Shown here piece after piece: positions 17,988-26,993 of a stretch of DNA of 64,000 nt. The notes under the pieces are model-generated. The model saw only the letters and a list, made by a program, of their open reading frames with translations. It searched no databases and was not told where the DNA came from. How positions within the stretch are numbered: the stretch's first letter is position 1; each line of letters starts with the position of its first letter. The translations under genes were made by a program, and so were the position numbers. Location: contig JAFSVU010000050.1 of NCBI GenBank assembly GCA_017444825.1, positions 1-64,000 of the forward strand, written 5' to 3'. The DNA comes from Clostridia bacterium. GTDB taxonomy: Bacteria > Bacillota > Clostridia > UBA1212.

Positions 17988-19139
17988 TTAAAGCTTCGGA
18001 TACCTGCTGTGCCTGGCAACGTTTAGAAGTATGCCGAGCGAGCCCAGCACCACCACGATAGAAGTGCCGCCGTAGCTGAACAGAGGCAGGCTGACGCCGG
18101 TAACCGGTATCAGTGCCGAAACCACCGAAATATTTAAAATGGTCTGAAGGACCATCATTATCATGATACCCGCGGCAATGAGCATGCCGAACTTGTCCTC
18201 CGCATGGATAGCCACCTTAAACCCTCTCATGAAGAAGAACGCGTAAACAAGAAGAATGGCGACGACGCCGGCAAAACCAAGCTCCTCCGCTGTTATGGCA
18301 AATATGAAATCCGTGTAGGCCTCCGGCAGGTATGAATATTTCTGGATACTCTTTCCGAATCCAAGGCCCCACATGCCGCCGCTGCCGATGGCAAGTATGG
18401 AGTTCCTTATCTGGGAGACCGCCTCCTCGCCAATGCCCTCCGGAATCGCACCTGTGTTTCCGAACACAGTCGCCTTGTATACGTCAAGACGTGTCTGAAC
18501 GTGTTCAAAAAGGTCCGGTTTGATCTTTTTTACCAGGAAAAAGGCCCCGGTGCCCCCCGCTATGATGGATGCAAACATGTACCATTTCACTCCGCCGAAG
18601 GCCAAAAGGGCAAAGCAGATGACGAGAATGATTATGGTGGCGCTCATGTGCTTCTGAAGCACCACCGCAAGGAGAGACACTCCAATGGGAAGAAGAAGCG
18701 TCAAAAACCCCGTCCAGCTTTTGGAGCTTTCGCCCCACTTTTCATCCGAAAGCACCGCGGCGATATAGATGATGAGAGCAACCTTTAAAAGCTCCGATGG
18801 CTGGAACGTTATGCCGCCCACCTTAAGCCATCTCTGGGCGTCGTTTCTCACGGTACCTATTATGATAGTCAGATAATTGAACGTGATCGCACCGAGAAGG
18901 ATATACCCGGCCAGACGTTTGTATAATCTGTAATTTACAAATGATATCAGTATCATGGCGACGAAGCCGCCCGCCCCCAGGAGTATCTGGTGACGCATAA
19001 AGAACATGGCGTCGTCGGAGATGTAGCTGCCGCGCACAAAGCTGGAGCTGGAGAGCATCAGGATGCCCGCCCCCAGCAAAACGACAATGAATATGAGCAG
19101 AACGAAATCAAACTGTCTTTCCTTGATTTGTGATTTCAT
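17988..19139 (-). CDS. ftsW: FtsW/RodA/SpoVE-family glycosyltransferase
   Basis: The 383-residue SEDS protein has about ten membrane helices and polymerises lipid II glycan strands with a partner penicillin-binding protein. It keeps the large loop with Asp/Glu-rich stretches and the C-terminal block PLFSYGGTSIVVVLGSLGI typical of the family. Its place next to mraY and murF supports a division or spore-cortex role (FtsW or SpoVE) over RodA. MurD and MurG, which often flank it in this cluster, are not present. Confidence 0.92.
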   Translation of the reverse strand: MKSQIKERQFDFVLLIFIVVLLGAGILMLSSSSFVRGSYISDDAMFFMRHQILLGAGGFVAMILISFVNYRLYKRLAGYILLGAITFNYLTIIIGTVRNDAQRWLKVGGITFQPSELLKVALIIYIAAVLSDEKWGESSKSWTGFLTLLLPIGVSLLAVVLQKHMSATIIILVICFALLAFGGVKWYMFASIIAGGTGAFFLVKKIKPDLFEHVQTRLDVYKATVFGNTGAIPEGIGEEAVSQIRNSILAIGSGGMWGLGFGKSIQKYSYLPEAYTDFIFAITAEELGFAGVVAILLVYAFFFMRGFKVAIHAEDKFGMLIAAGIMIMMVLQTILNISVVSALIPVTGVSLPLFSYGGTSIVVVLGSLGILLNVARHSRYPKL

Positions 19140-19163
19140 ATCGGCTCCCCTCCGGGTCGCGCT

Positions 19164-20183
19164 TTATTTAAATCCTCTCGCCAAGATAAATGTGACCGCG
19201 CAGCACAGGGCGACAAAAGCCCAGAAAACGTATGTTACCGTCAGTTCCTTCCACCCGCATTTTTCAAAATGATGGTGAAGCGGAGCCATCTTAAACAGCC
19301 TCTTTCCGTGGGTGATCTTGAAGAAACCGATCTGGAGAAGCACCGAAAGAGCCTCGAAAACGAACAGCAGACCCGCGAAAAAGAGAAGGAACGGATGGTT
19401 CGTCATAATGGCCGCGGCCCCGAGAACGCCTCCGAGAGCGAGGGAACCGGTGTCCCCCATGAATATCTTCGCCGGGTGGTAGTTGTATATCATATATCCC
19501 GCGAGAGAACCGACGGATATTGCCGAAAACACCGAAACCGACCTGTTGGGGATCAGGTACACCGATACCAGCGCAAAGAATATAAACAGGATGGAGCTGC
19601 ATCCGGCGCAGAGGCCGTCGAGACCGTCCGTGAGATTGACCGCATTGGTTTCGGCAAGGAGCATAAACACCACGAAGGGTATGTAAAGCCATCCCATGGA
19701 GATGCGGTAATCGTTCCCGAGAAACATGAAATCGATGACAGCGCTTTTGTTTGAAAAAAACTGCATATATGCGGCAAATCCTCCGCTCACCACGAGAAGC
19801 GCCAAAAGTTTCTGGTACCAGCGAAGTCCGTCCTTGTTCTTTTTCTTGATCTTCAAAAGATCGTCCACGAAGCCCACCACGCCGAAAAGTATCGCCACCG
19901 CGGGAAGCACCAGAAGATCGACGTTCTCCCCGGTCATCGCAAACCCTTCATCGCTCCAAATAAGCCTTGAAAGAGCATAGCCCCCCGTGACCAGCACCAT
20001 CGGTATCAGGAATATCCAGCCGCCCATAGTTGGGGTCCCGTTCTTCGCCAAATGGGTCTCAACACCGTTGTACCGCTCTGTCTGGCCGAATTTCAGCCTC
20101 TTCATCAAAGGCACGACGCCAAGGCCGGAAGCCGCGGCAATGCCGAAAGCTATTAACAGACAAGTGATCTCCTCAGTCCACAT
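19164..20183 (-). CDS. mraY: Phospho-MurNAc-pentapeptide transferase
   Basis: The 339-residue membrane enzyme makes lipid I by transferring phospho-MurNAc-pentapeptide from UDP to undecaprenyl phosphate. Ten membrane helices are visible. The family aspartates lie in GVVGFVDD, NLTDGLDGL and FMGDTGSLALGG, and the HHH motif near the C-terminus (APLHHHFEKCGW) is intact. It lies 76 bases after murF in a shortened cell-wall cluster and 24 bases ahead of ftsW. Confidence 0.97.
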   Translation of the reverse strand: MWTEEITCLLIAFGIAAASGLGVVPLMKRLKFGQTERYNGVETHLAKNGTPTMGGWIFLIPMVLVTGGYALSRLIWSDEGFAMTGENVDLLVLPAVAILFGVVGFVDDLLKIKKKNKDGLRWYQKLLALLVVSGGFAAYMQFFSNKSAVIDFMFLGNDYRISMGWLYIPFVVFMLLAETNAVNLTDGLDGLCAGCSSILFIFFALVSVYLIPNRSVSVFSAISVGSLAGYMIYNYHPAKIFMGDTGSLALGGVLGAAAIMTNHPFLLFFAGLLFVFEALSVLLQIGFFKITHGKRLFKMAPLHHHFEKCGWKELTVTYVFWAFVALCCAVTFILARGFK

Positions 20184-20259
20184 ATAAAGCCCGATCCTTC
20201 TTTAAATGCCCCGCCCTTTGCGGAGCTTAACAAAGTAAACCAATGAGCGCAAGACTTTT

Positions 20260-21717
20260 TCAGCCTTCAAACAGCTCCCTGATCTTATCCGAAATGATTC
20301 CCATGTTCATCGCGTGGGAGCCTTTAACAAGTACCGTGTCCCCGGCCTTTACGATATCTCCGGCGGCTTCGGCGGCCCCGGAAGAATCTTCAAACCTTAT
20401 AAAAACGGTCTTACCTGAGACTGCGCCTTCAGGTATCGCCGCAGCCCTCCTTCCGACGCATACCACCGTGTCAACGCCGATCTCCTCGCAGAAAGCGCCA
20501 AGGGCCCTGTGCTCCGTCTCCTCGACGGGGCCGAGTTCCAGCATATCCCCGAGGAACGCGACTTTTCTTCCGCCACCGGAAAGCCTTTCCAGTATTTTAA
20601 GCTCGGCCTTTACAGCCTCCGGCGACGCATTATAGCAATCGTCAATGAGGCAGCCTTTCTTCATTTCGAACACCCTCTGTCTTCCCGTGTCGTCGGTGGT
20701 GACAGTCGACAGGGCGGGTATGACCTTCTCCCTGACGTCTTCCGGGGTCGCCCCTGAAAGATAAGCGGCGCCGGTTCCCGCAAGAGCGGAATAAACGAAA
20801 TGCTCTCCCGTCACGGGAAGGGTGACTTTTCCCGCAAACTTTCCGCCTATGTAAAGGTCAAACTCCGTCGAGGAAGGATCCACCTTCACGTTTCCGCCCC
20901 GGAAAAAGGAGTTTTCGCCAAGGCCGAACGTCAATATCCTTGGAATAGCCCTTCTTCCTCCGGATCTCAGCACGGCTTCGGAATCTTTAAGAAGTGTGTC
21001 GTCGCCGTTTACCAAAAGATAATCGTCCGCCGTCATATGGTCTGCGATCTCAAGCTTTGCCAGCCTTGTGTTCTCCATAGTGCCGAGGAGTTCAAGGTGG
21101 GCGGTGCCGATATTGGTTATTATGCCGATATGGGGTCTTGCGATGCCCGAAAGGAAGGAAATCTGGCCCCTGCCGCGCATGCCCATCTCAATGACAGCGT
21201 TTTTTGTATCTGAAGTAAGTCCGAGCACAGTGCGCGGAACCCCTATTTCGTTATTGTGATTTTTGGGCGTTTTCCGAGTCTTACCGAGTGTCTCGACAGC
21301 CTTCGAAACATACTCTTTAGCGGTGGTCTTTCCCACGCTGCCGGTGATGCCTATGACGTTGATATCGAGACTCTCGCGGTGGACAGCGGCAATCATTCCG
21401 TAAGCTTTGAGTGTGTCCTCGCAGCAAACGATGACAGTCTTACCGCCTTTTGAAAGCGCGCAGCGGGCCTTTTCTTCGCAGGGTCCTGCCACAATAAAAG
21501 ATACACCGGCACAGACTGCCGGCTCGATAAAATCATTTCCGTCGAAAAATTCACCCTTTAGCGCCAGAAAAGCGGTATGGGAATAGTCGCCGCCCTCCTT
21601 GAGAAGCCTCGAGTCGGTCACGACGTTATCTATGTAATCAGAGTCCGAATAATCGGGGCTGCCCGGAACGACACGGCCGCCGGTGCACTCTATGATTTTT
21701 GCCAATTTGATCATCAT
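20260..21717 (-). CDS. murF: UDP-MurNAc-tripeptide:D-Ala-D-Ala ligase
   Basis: The 485-residue Mur ligase adds D-Ala-D-Ala to the peptidoglycan precursor. The ATP loop GSVGKTTAKEYV is near residue 110, followed by the KNHNNEIGVP block and the DCYNASPEA block, both diagnostic for MurF. The ATG at 21717 is preferred because AAGGAAGG lies nine bases upstream; the frame could extend to 21756 without a good site. It leads the cluster murF-mraY-ftsW and has its own promoter. Confidence 0.95.
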   Translation of the reverse strand: MMIKLAKIIECTGGRVVPGSPDYSDSDYIDNVVTDSRLLKEGGDYSHTAFLALKGEFFDGNDFIEPAVCAGVSFIVAGPCEEKARCALSKGGKTVIVCCEDTLKAYGMIAAVHRESLDINVIGITGSVGKTTAKEYVSKAVETLGKTRKTPKNHNNEIGVPRTVLGLTSDTKNAVIEMGMRGRGQISFLSGIARPHIGIITNIGTAHLELLGTMENTRLAKLEIADHMTADDYLLVNGDDTLLKDSEAVLRSGGRRAIPRILTFGLGENSFFRGGNVKVDPSSTEFDLYIGGKFAGKVTLPVTGEHFVYSALAGTGAAYLSGATPEDVREKVIPALSTVTTDDTGRQRVFEMKKGCLIDDCYNASPEAVKAELKILERLSGGGRKVAFLGDMLELGPVEETEHRALGAFCEEIGVDTVVCVGRRAAAIPEGAVSGKTVFIRFEDSSGAAEAAGDIVKAGDTVLVKGSHAMNMGIISDKIRELFEG

Positions 21718-21765
21718 TAGTAAAAGCCTTCCTTTGCGCTGCGGATTAACGCACACTGCTGTGTA

Positions 21766-21794
21766 ATTTTAGCATAACCGGAGCATTTTGTAAA
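21766..21794 (-). promoter_or_regulatory. Sigma-A promoter of murF cluster
   Basis: TTTACA (21789-21794) and TAAAAT (21766-21771) are 17 bases apart, with the murF start 49 bases downstream of the -10 box. The rest of the 334-base gap up to 22051 must hold the divergent ribonuclease J promoter, but I see no convincing boxes for it. Confidence 0.6.
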
Positions 21795-22051
21795 CGAACA
21801 GAATCTTTAAACAAATCTTAAAATAAAAATAAACGGAAACAAAGGGGTTTATTCTTTGTGCCTCGATGTGATAAACTAAATCAATTGACGTGGCTTTTAC
21901 GAATGAAACTGATATTTTCGGTTAAATCGGGAAGCGGGCTCCGAAGGTATTACCCGGTATCTTTTGAGGTTGTTTTTTTGGTGCGTGCAAAAAAATTTTT
22001 TCCCGTGAAATCGTCATTACAGCCATTCAGCATAGAACAAAGGAGAAAGAA

Positions 22052-23782
22052 ATGGTATCAAAAGGACAGACACCGCCCAGACTGAGGGTTATACCGCTCG
22101 GCGGGTTGGATGAGATCGGAAAAAACATTACAGTATTTGAAACAGACAGAGACATTATAATAGTTGATTGCGGAATTACATTCCCGGACGAAAACATGCC
22201 CGGCATCGATGCGGTCATACCGGATTTCACTTATCTCGAAGAACATTTTGACAAGATCAGAGGAATATTCATCACACACGGTCACGAGGACCACATTGGC
22301 GCTCTCCCCTATCTTCTTAAGAAGATCAACGTGCCCATCTACAGCATGAAATTCACCATCGCTCTCATCAGGAAAAAGCTTGAGGAGGAAGGAATGGCGG
22401 ATTCCGCACAGCTTGAGGAGGTCCACTACGGAGATATAGTCATTAAAGGCGACTTTGCCGTGGAGTTCATACGGACGAACCACAGTATTTCGGACAGCGC
22501 GGCATTTGCGATCATGACGCCCTGCGGAGTTATAATCCACACGGGAGACTTTAAGGTCGACTACACACCCATCGATAACGCCCCCATAGATCTTATGAGA
22601 CTGGCGGAGCTGGGCGAGGCGGGAGTGCTGCTGCTCATGTCGGACAGCACCAATGCAGAGCGCAAAGGCTTTACAATGTCGGAGAGGACCGTTGGCGCCG
22701 CGTTTGACGATCTTTTCTCGAAGATAACGGGAAGGATCATCATCGCCACCTTCTCTTCCAATATTCACAGGGTGCAGCAGATACTCGATATCGCGCGTAA
22801 ATACGGAAGAAAATGCGCCATATGCGGACGCAGCATGGTGAACGTTGTGGAGGTCGCGAAGGAATACGGATATCTGGATCATATCGATGACACGGTGATA
22901 GACATTGACGATGCCGCGAATTACGACGACAGCGAAATAGTTATCATCACCACCGGTAGCCAGGGCGAGCCCATGTCGGCTCTCACCAGAATGGCCAGCG
23001 CCACTCACAACCAGGTGGAGGTTTCCGGCAACGACACCATCATCATTTCCGCAAGTCCCATTCCGGGCAACGAAAAAGCCATCGCGAGAATGATCGACGA
23101 GCTTTTCAAGCGCGGTGCTAACGTAATATACAAGGCACTTGCTGACGTTCACGTTTCCGGCCACGCCTGCGAGGAGGAGCTTAAGCTCATACTCTCGATC
23201 ACGAGACCCAAGTATTTCATGCCGGTCCACGGAGAGTACAGGCACCTGGTACATCACGCAAATATAGCGAAAAAGCTGGGACATACCGACGATGACATAT
23301 TTATCATGGGTAACGGAAACGTGCTTGAATTCCGCGGCCCCGACATCGTTATCAGAGAGGAACAGGTCGAATCCGGAAACGTTCTCATCGACGGCCTCGG
23401 AGTTGGCGACGTGGGAAGCATCGTTCTTAGAGACAGAAAGCACCTGGCACAGGACGGTCTCATCGTCATCAGCATGCTGGTGTCCGCAAAGACAGGAGAG
23501 CTGCTCCTCGATCCCGAGATCACTTCGAGAGGCTTCGTATATATCCGTGATTCCGAGAATCTGCTGAGCCAGATCGCAGGCATCGCAAAGAGCGCCATGG
23601 CCGAGTCCACCGGAGAATTCTCCGACAGGTACAAGGGCATCGACATTAACGCGAAGCGGGTCACTGTAAGGGACAACGTCCGCACCTTCATTTTCGAAAA
23701 AACCAAGCGCAATCCGATGATACTTCCCGTGATCATAGAGATGGATCCGGACGAGGTGGTCTCCGGCCGCTACGATTTCTGA
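22052..23782 (+). CDS. rnj: Ribonuclease J
   Basis: A 576-residue metallo-beta-lactamase/beta-CASP RNase that acts as endonuclease and 5'-3' exonuclease in mRNA decay and rRNA maturation. The zinc site HGHEDHIGALPY is near residue 76, followed by the HTGDFK block, the STNAERKG block of the beta-CASP insert and the late HASGHA-like block (HVSGHA). Length suits RnjA/RnjB, and only one copy is seen here. AAAGGAGAAAG lies directly before the ATG. A strong terminator follows. Confidence 0.95.
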   Translation: MVSKGQTPPRLRVIPLGGLDEIGKNITVFETDRDIIIVDCGITFPDENMPGIDAVIPDFTYLEEHFDKIRGIFITHGHEDHIGALPYLLKKINVPIYSMKFTIALIRKKLEEEGMADSAQLEEVHYGDIVIKGDFAVEFIRTNHSISDSAAFAIMTPCGVIIHTGDFKVDYTPIDNAPIDLMRLAELGEAGVLLLMSDSTNAERKGFTMSERTVGAAFDDLFSKITGRIIIATFSSNIHRVQQILDIARKYGRKCAICGRSMVNVVEVAKEYGYLDHIDDTVIDIDDAANYDDSEIVIITTGSQGEPMSALTRMASATHNQVEVSGNDTIIISASPIPGNEKAIARMIDELFKRGANVIYKALADVHVSGHACEEELKLILSITRPKYFMPVHGEYRHLVHHANIAKKLGHTDDDIFIMGNGNVLEFRGPDIVIREEQVESGNVLIDGLGVGDVGSIVLRDRKHLAQDGLIVISMLVSAKTGELLLDPEITSRGFVYIRDSENLLSQIAGIAKSAMAESTGEFSDRYKGIDINAKRVTVRDNVRTFIFEKTKRNPMILPVIIEMDPDEVVSGRYDF

Positions 23783-23796
23783 TTTCGTGTTTTTCC

Positions 23797-23827
23797 GGGC
23801 GCGTTTTTGAAGCGCGCCCTTTTTTTA
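23797..23827 (+). terminator. Intrinsic terminator after ribonuclease J
   Basis: A seven-pair all-GC stem (GGGCGCG and CGCGCCC) with a nine-base loop is followed by seven T residues. Confidence 0.92.
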
Positions 23828-23889
23828 TATCCTGACGTGATGTATAATGGTACCCGTCGACACCGGTTTATTTATACGGAGGAACATAT

Positions 23890-25359
23890 ATGATCGATGA
23901 AACAAGAAATGATCCGAACGGATCTGATCCCGGGTGGTATGAGCCGGTCCTTGTGGACGGCCGGCCGGTTTTCAATACAATAAGGCTTTGCAACGCCGAC
24001 GGCACCCCCGTTTACGAAGACGGGAAGCCTGCCTACCGGCTCGTTCAGCGTTTTATAAAGGACGGAAGGCACGTGTACATAGGCCTTGTTGTGCGAAAGG
24101 ACAGCGCCGGAAACGATTGCTATTTTCCGGGCGGCGAGGAGTTTGCGGTGGAGCAGGACTTCCCTTCGCCGGCGAAGGAGACCTTCTCCCCGGCAGCGCA
24201 GGGAAAACTGACCAATGTCCTAGCGCCTAAAACACTTGCAGACCCTTATGTCAGATCCGCGTACAGCAGAGCGGGCCTTAGCATCGTGGCGCTGAGCCAG
24301 GTGATGTCATACGTCAGCACAGCCCTTGTGGTCGTGGGAGCGATAATATGCACGATCCTTGCAAACATCTCCTTTGATGCCGGAAATATCGCGAACATAA
24401 TATCCGGAGGCATCGGCGACATACTTCTCGAGGTGGTCCACTCATCCTACGCCTTCCTTCTCGTGTTGTTTATCGCCCTTTCATCCGCTATCGGTCTCGG
24501 TGGCGGCATTCTCGTGGAGAGGCTCATACTGTCGAACAGACACTGCGAGCCCCTTCCGAAAAAGCGGCTCGGCTTCGGGAATTTTGTTTTCTTTGCGGTG
24601 GTGTCCTTCGGGCTGTGGGCCCTTGGCGTGTATATCGGTAATTTTGCGGATATTTTCTTCCCCATCGGTTCGTCGGGAAGCTACCTCGAGGAGCTCGAGA
24701 CCATGTGGCCCGCCAGCATCCCGCTGCACGTTTATGCGATCATCGGGGCTCCTGTTCTGGAGGAACTTGCCTGCAGAAAGATACTGATAGACAGAATACA
24801 CAAGTACGGCCAGATACCCGCCATGGTGGTCTCGGGGCTTCTGTTTGGACTGCTCCACGGAAACAGCGGCCAGTTTTTCCTGGCATTTTTCCTGGGCATG
24901 GTATTTGCGGCAGTTTATCTTAAGACCGGCAACGTGATATACACAATGCTTCTCCATTTTATGATAAACCTCACCGCCTCGATACCCACTTTCCTGCTTT
25001 GGGCAGGCATTGACGTATCGCCGTTTTTCTATTTCGTGTTCATGCCTCTCATGTTCATAGCCGCAGTCGTGCTTCTCATCGTCAGAAGAAAAGATCAGGC
25101 CCTCTCACTGACTCCTGCCGCATGCGTAGACCCCGCGGGCAACGTTTTCAAAAACCCGGGCATGCTTATTGCGATCATTGCGGGCACGGTTTCACTTGTT
25201 TCCACGGACTTTTTCACCAGGGTGGTGAGTGCCATTAAAAGCACCCCTCTCAACCTCCTCGGTCTGATATCCGCACTTCTTGTTCCCGTGGCGGTGTTTT
25301 TGACAATAGTGATATCGTCGGCGGTGTCCGAACGGATGAACAGGGGCAAGGTACAATAA
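23890..25359 (+). CDS. CPBP-family intramembrane metalloprotease
   Basis: The 489-residue protein is a CPBP/CAAX-protease-like membrane protein. It has a soluble N-terminus of about 110 residues with three repeated short turns (DGRPVF, DGTPVY, DGKPAY), then about ten membrane helices. The family glutamates are in APVLEELACRKIL, followed by FGLLHGNSGQFF and a further His in YTMLLHFMINL. These form the metal-dependent active site in characterised relatives. Roles in this family include prenyl-protein processing and bacteriocin immunity; substrate here is unknown. A TATAAT box lies at 23843-23848 and the gene appears to stand alone. Confidence 0.85.
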   Translation: MIDETRNDPNGSDPGWYEPVLVDGRPVFNTIRLCNADGTPVYEDGKPAYRLVQRFIKDGRHVYIGLVVRKDSAGNDCYFPGGEEFAVEQDFPSPAKETFSPAAQGKLTNVLAPKTLADPYVRSAYSRAGLSIVALSQVMSYVSTALVVVGAIICTILANISFDAGNIANIISGGIGDILLEVVHSSYAFLLVLFIALSSAIGLGGGILVERLILSNRHCEPLPKKRLGFGNFVFFAVVSFGLWALGVYIGNFADIFFPIGSSGSYLEELETMWPASIPLHVYAIIGAPVLEELACRKILIDRIHKYGQIPAMVVSGLLFGLLHGNSGQFFLAFFLGMVFAAVYLKTGNVIYTMLLHFMINLTASIPTFLLWAGIDVSPFFYFVFMPLMFIAAVVLLIVRRKDQALSLTPAACVDPAGNVFKNPGMLIAIIAGTVSLVSTDFFTRVVSAIKSTPLNLLGLISALLVPVAVFLTIVISSAVSERMNRGKVQ

Positions 25360-25416
25360 GCGCCCTTGTCAGGAAGATCAAAGGCTGAAGCCGATAAAAA
25401 CCTGATATAAAGCAAA

Positions 25417-25450
25417 ACCGGAGCAGGTCATACCCGTTCCGGTCTTTTTT
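25417..25450 (+). terminator. Intrinsic terminator after CPBP gene
   Basis: ACCGGA and TCCGGT pair across a 15-base loop and seven T residues follow. It lies between convergent genes and may also act weakly on the minus strand. Confidence 0.8.
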
Positions 25451-25478
25451 TGCGAAATTATCGCTCGCCAGGGCCCGA

Positions 25479-25880
25479 TCACATTCCGTTCTCGGCCTTC
25501 AGTGTGTAAACAGCTCCCTCTTCGATGTTGACCGAAGAAACGCCCACCATGGAGTATTCGCCGTTTACCAGTAATGACCAGTAATAGCCGTCCGCGTTGT
25601 AATCCAGAGTCTCCCCGTCAACGGTCTTTATATAAAGTCCGTATTCGCTGTCGTCGCCTTCTACGAGCTTCTTTTCCAGAAGTGCATCGGCGAGAGTAGT
25701 CTTTGAGCTCTTAAGATCGAGAGTCTTTTCGGTACCGTCTTTATGAACGATAACAAGCTTAAAACCGGTCTCGTTAGTGTCATTCTTGCAGCCTGCCAGG
25801 CCCGCTACTGAAACCGCAGTCAGTATTACGCAAAGCAAAACAGCAAGAAGAGCTTTTTTGTTAAAAGTTGCTTTTCTCAT
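25479..25880 (-). CDS. DUF4430 lipoprotein under B12 riboswitch control
   Basis: The 133-residue product has a lipoprotein signal ending in the lipobox LAGC (Cys about residue 30) and a C-terminal DUF4430 domain of about 85 residues, related to the C-terminal domain of transcobalamin. The GYYWSLLVNGEYSMVGVSS stretch is typical of that domain. I start it at 25880, with AAAGGGG eight bases upstream; the frame open to 26030 runs through the riboswitch. With a cobalamin riboswitch in its leader, it most likely captures corrinoids at the cell surface. No B12 transporter genes are adjacent, so its partner must be elsewhere. Confidence 0.85.
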   Translation of the reverse strand: MRKATFNKKALLAVLLCVILTAVSVAGLAGCKNDTNETGFKLVIVHKDGTEKTLDLKSSKTTLADALLEKKLVEGDDSEYGLYIKTVDGETLDYNADGYYWSLLVNGEYSMVGVSSVNIEEGAVYTLKAENGM

Positions 25881-25894
25881 ATGCATCACCCCTT

Positions 25895-26130
25895 TGCAGA
25901 TTTTTGTAACACGATCCCTTGCCGGCGCCCGCAGCATCGCAGATTTGCGAACGGGATGTTTTTTCATGTATTCGGGTATTTCGACTGCAGCGGACACTCC
26001 TCCGGCCTTCTCAGCTTTGTTACAAACCAATGACCTTCCCCGGATCTGCGGAATCCGGGTCGGAAAAGCGCTTTTTAAAACCGCCTCACGGCGACGGGCT
26101 CGTTCGGGAGTTTCACCCGATTCCCCTCAT
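25895..26130 (-). ncRNA. Cobalamin (AdoCbl) riboswitch
   Basis: On the minus strand, the leader between the promoter and the DUF4430 gene carries the diagnostic cobalamin-aptamer core: a GGGGAATCGGGTGAAACTCC-type block (26108-26127), then a GCCCGTCGCCGTGA block, and later a GCAGTCGAAATACCCG block near 25975-25990. The aptamer spans about 200 bases. The 3' end lies close to the ribosome binding site (AAAGGGG) with no T-run between, so control of translation initiation is more likely than termination. It should lower expression when cobalamin is plentiful. Confidence 0.92.
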
Positions 26131-26139
26131 ACGCGTGGG

Positions 26140-26168
26140 ATTATACTAAAAAAACCTCCAGCTTTCAA
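26140..26168 (-). promoter_or_regulatory. Sigma-A promoter of the riboswitch-lipoprotein unit
   Basis: TTGAAA (26163-26168) and a perfect TATAAT (26140-26145) are 17 bases apart. The -35 box lies in the loop of the trmB terminator. Confidence 0.85.
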
Positions 26169-26185
26169 TTTGAATCGGAGGTTTT
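26148..26185 (-). terminator. Intrinsic terminator of trmB, overlapping the next promoter
   Basis: AAAACCTCC (26177-26185 on the minus strand) pairs with GGAGGTTTT (26151-26159) and a T-run continues. The loop holds the -35 box of the following promoter. Confidence 0.85.
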
Positions 26186-26239
26186 GAAGTATGAAAAAAG
26201 ATATCGAAAAGCGGTGCCGGATGTCTCCTTTCTTGGGCT

Positions 26240-26971
26240 TTATTTCCGGTTTTCCATTGCCTTTCTTTCGTATTCACGCCTTTTTGCGATATTCTCCTCG
26301 CACTCGGCGATCTTTGCGGCCACGGTTTCCCGGGGAGGCATCTCAACGGCGGCGTAGCATATAGGCACGTTCATTGACGTGAAGCGTTCCTCGTACTCGG
26401 TGACCACATTGGCGATTTCCCCGTACCAGGGCTCGGCATGGAGGTCAAAGGATGTCCTTACAAGGACGCAGCCGTAGTTTTTGTATATTTCAAGAGAAAA
26501 CTCAAACAGGTCTCTGTTGTCCGTTTTTTGTATGAGACTGCCGCCGTCCTTCAGTATTTTTACGTAAAGAGGCATGTACGTGTCCGACGTGAGCCTGTAC
26601 TTGTGGTGCCTGTCTCTGGGCCAGGGGTCGCTGAAATTGAGATAAAGCTCGTCGATCTCGCCCTCCTCGAAATAGTCGGAAATGTTCATTGCATTGGCGT
26701 TTACAAAAAGAACGTTGCCAAGGCCCCGCGCCGACGCCTTCTCCGCCGCCGTAACTATAACGCTTCTCACAAGCTCAAGTCCCACGAAAAGCACGTCTGG
26801 ATCTTTTTCCGCCATACCGCAGATAAAGCCGCCTTTTCCGCAGCCGATCTCCAGCCTCACCGCGCGAAAATCACCCTTCCAGGCGCCCTTTCTGCCGGCG
26901 GGGTCGTCCACTATATAAGCTGCACACGCATCCAGCCTTTTCTCAAGATTCTTTTTGTTTCTGGGTCTCAT
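26240..26971 (-). CDS. trmB: tRNA (guanine-N7)-methyltransferase
   Basis: The 243-residue SAM-dependent enzyme methylates G46 of tRNA. The N-terminus MRPRNKKN is typical of the family and sets the start at 26971; an upstream extension to 27028 overlaps the previous gene. The SAM site is RLEIGCGKGGF, the NFSDPWPRDRHHKYRLT block holds the catalytic Asp and Arg, and TEYE lies near the C-terminus. About 30 extra charged residues extend the C-terminus. A terminator follows. Confidence 0.95.
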   Translation of the reverse strand: MRPRNKKNLEKRLDACAAYIVDDPAGRKGAWKGDFRAVRLEIGCGKGGFICGMAEKDPDVLFVGLELVRSVIVTAAEKASARGLGNVLFVNANAMNISDYFEEGEIDELYLNFSDPWPRDRHHKYRLTSDTYMPLYVKILKDGGSLIQKTDNRDLFEFSLEIYKNYGCVLVRTSFDLHAEPWYGEIANVVTEYEERFTSMNVPICYAAVEMPPRETVAAKIAECEENIAKRREYERKAMENRK

Positions 26972-26993
26972 TTTAAAACCGTCTCCAATATTG

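Noticed and set aside
22058-23443. 461-residue minus-strand frame opposite ribonuclease J
   Set aside because: It mirrors a well-supported gene on the other strand, lacks a ribosome site and has no domain features.
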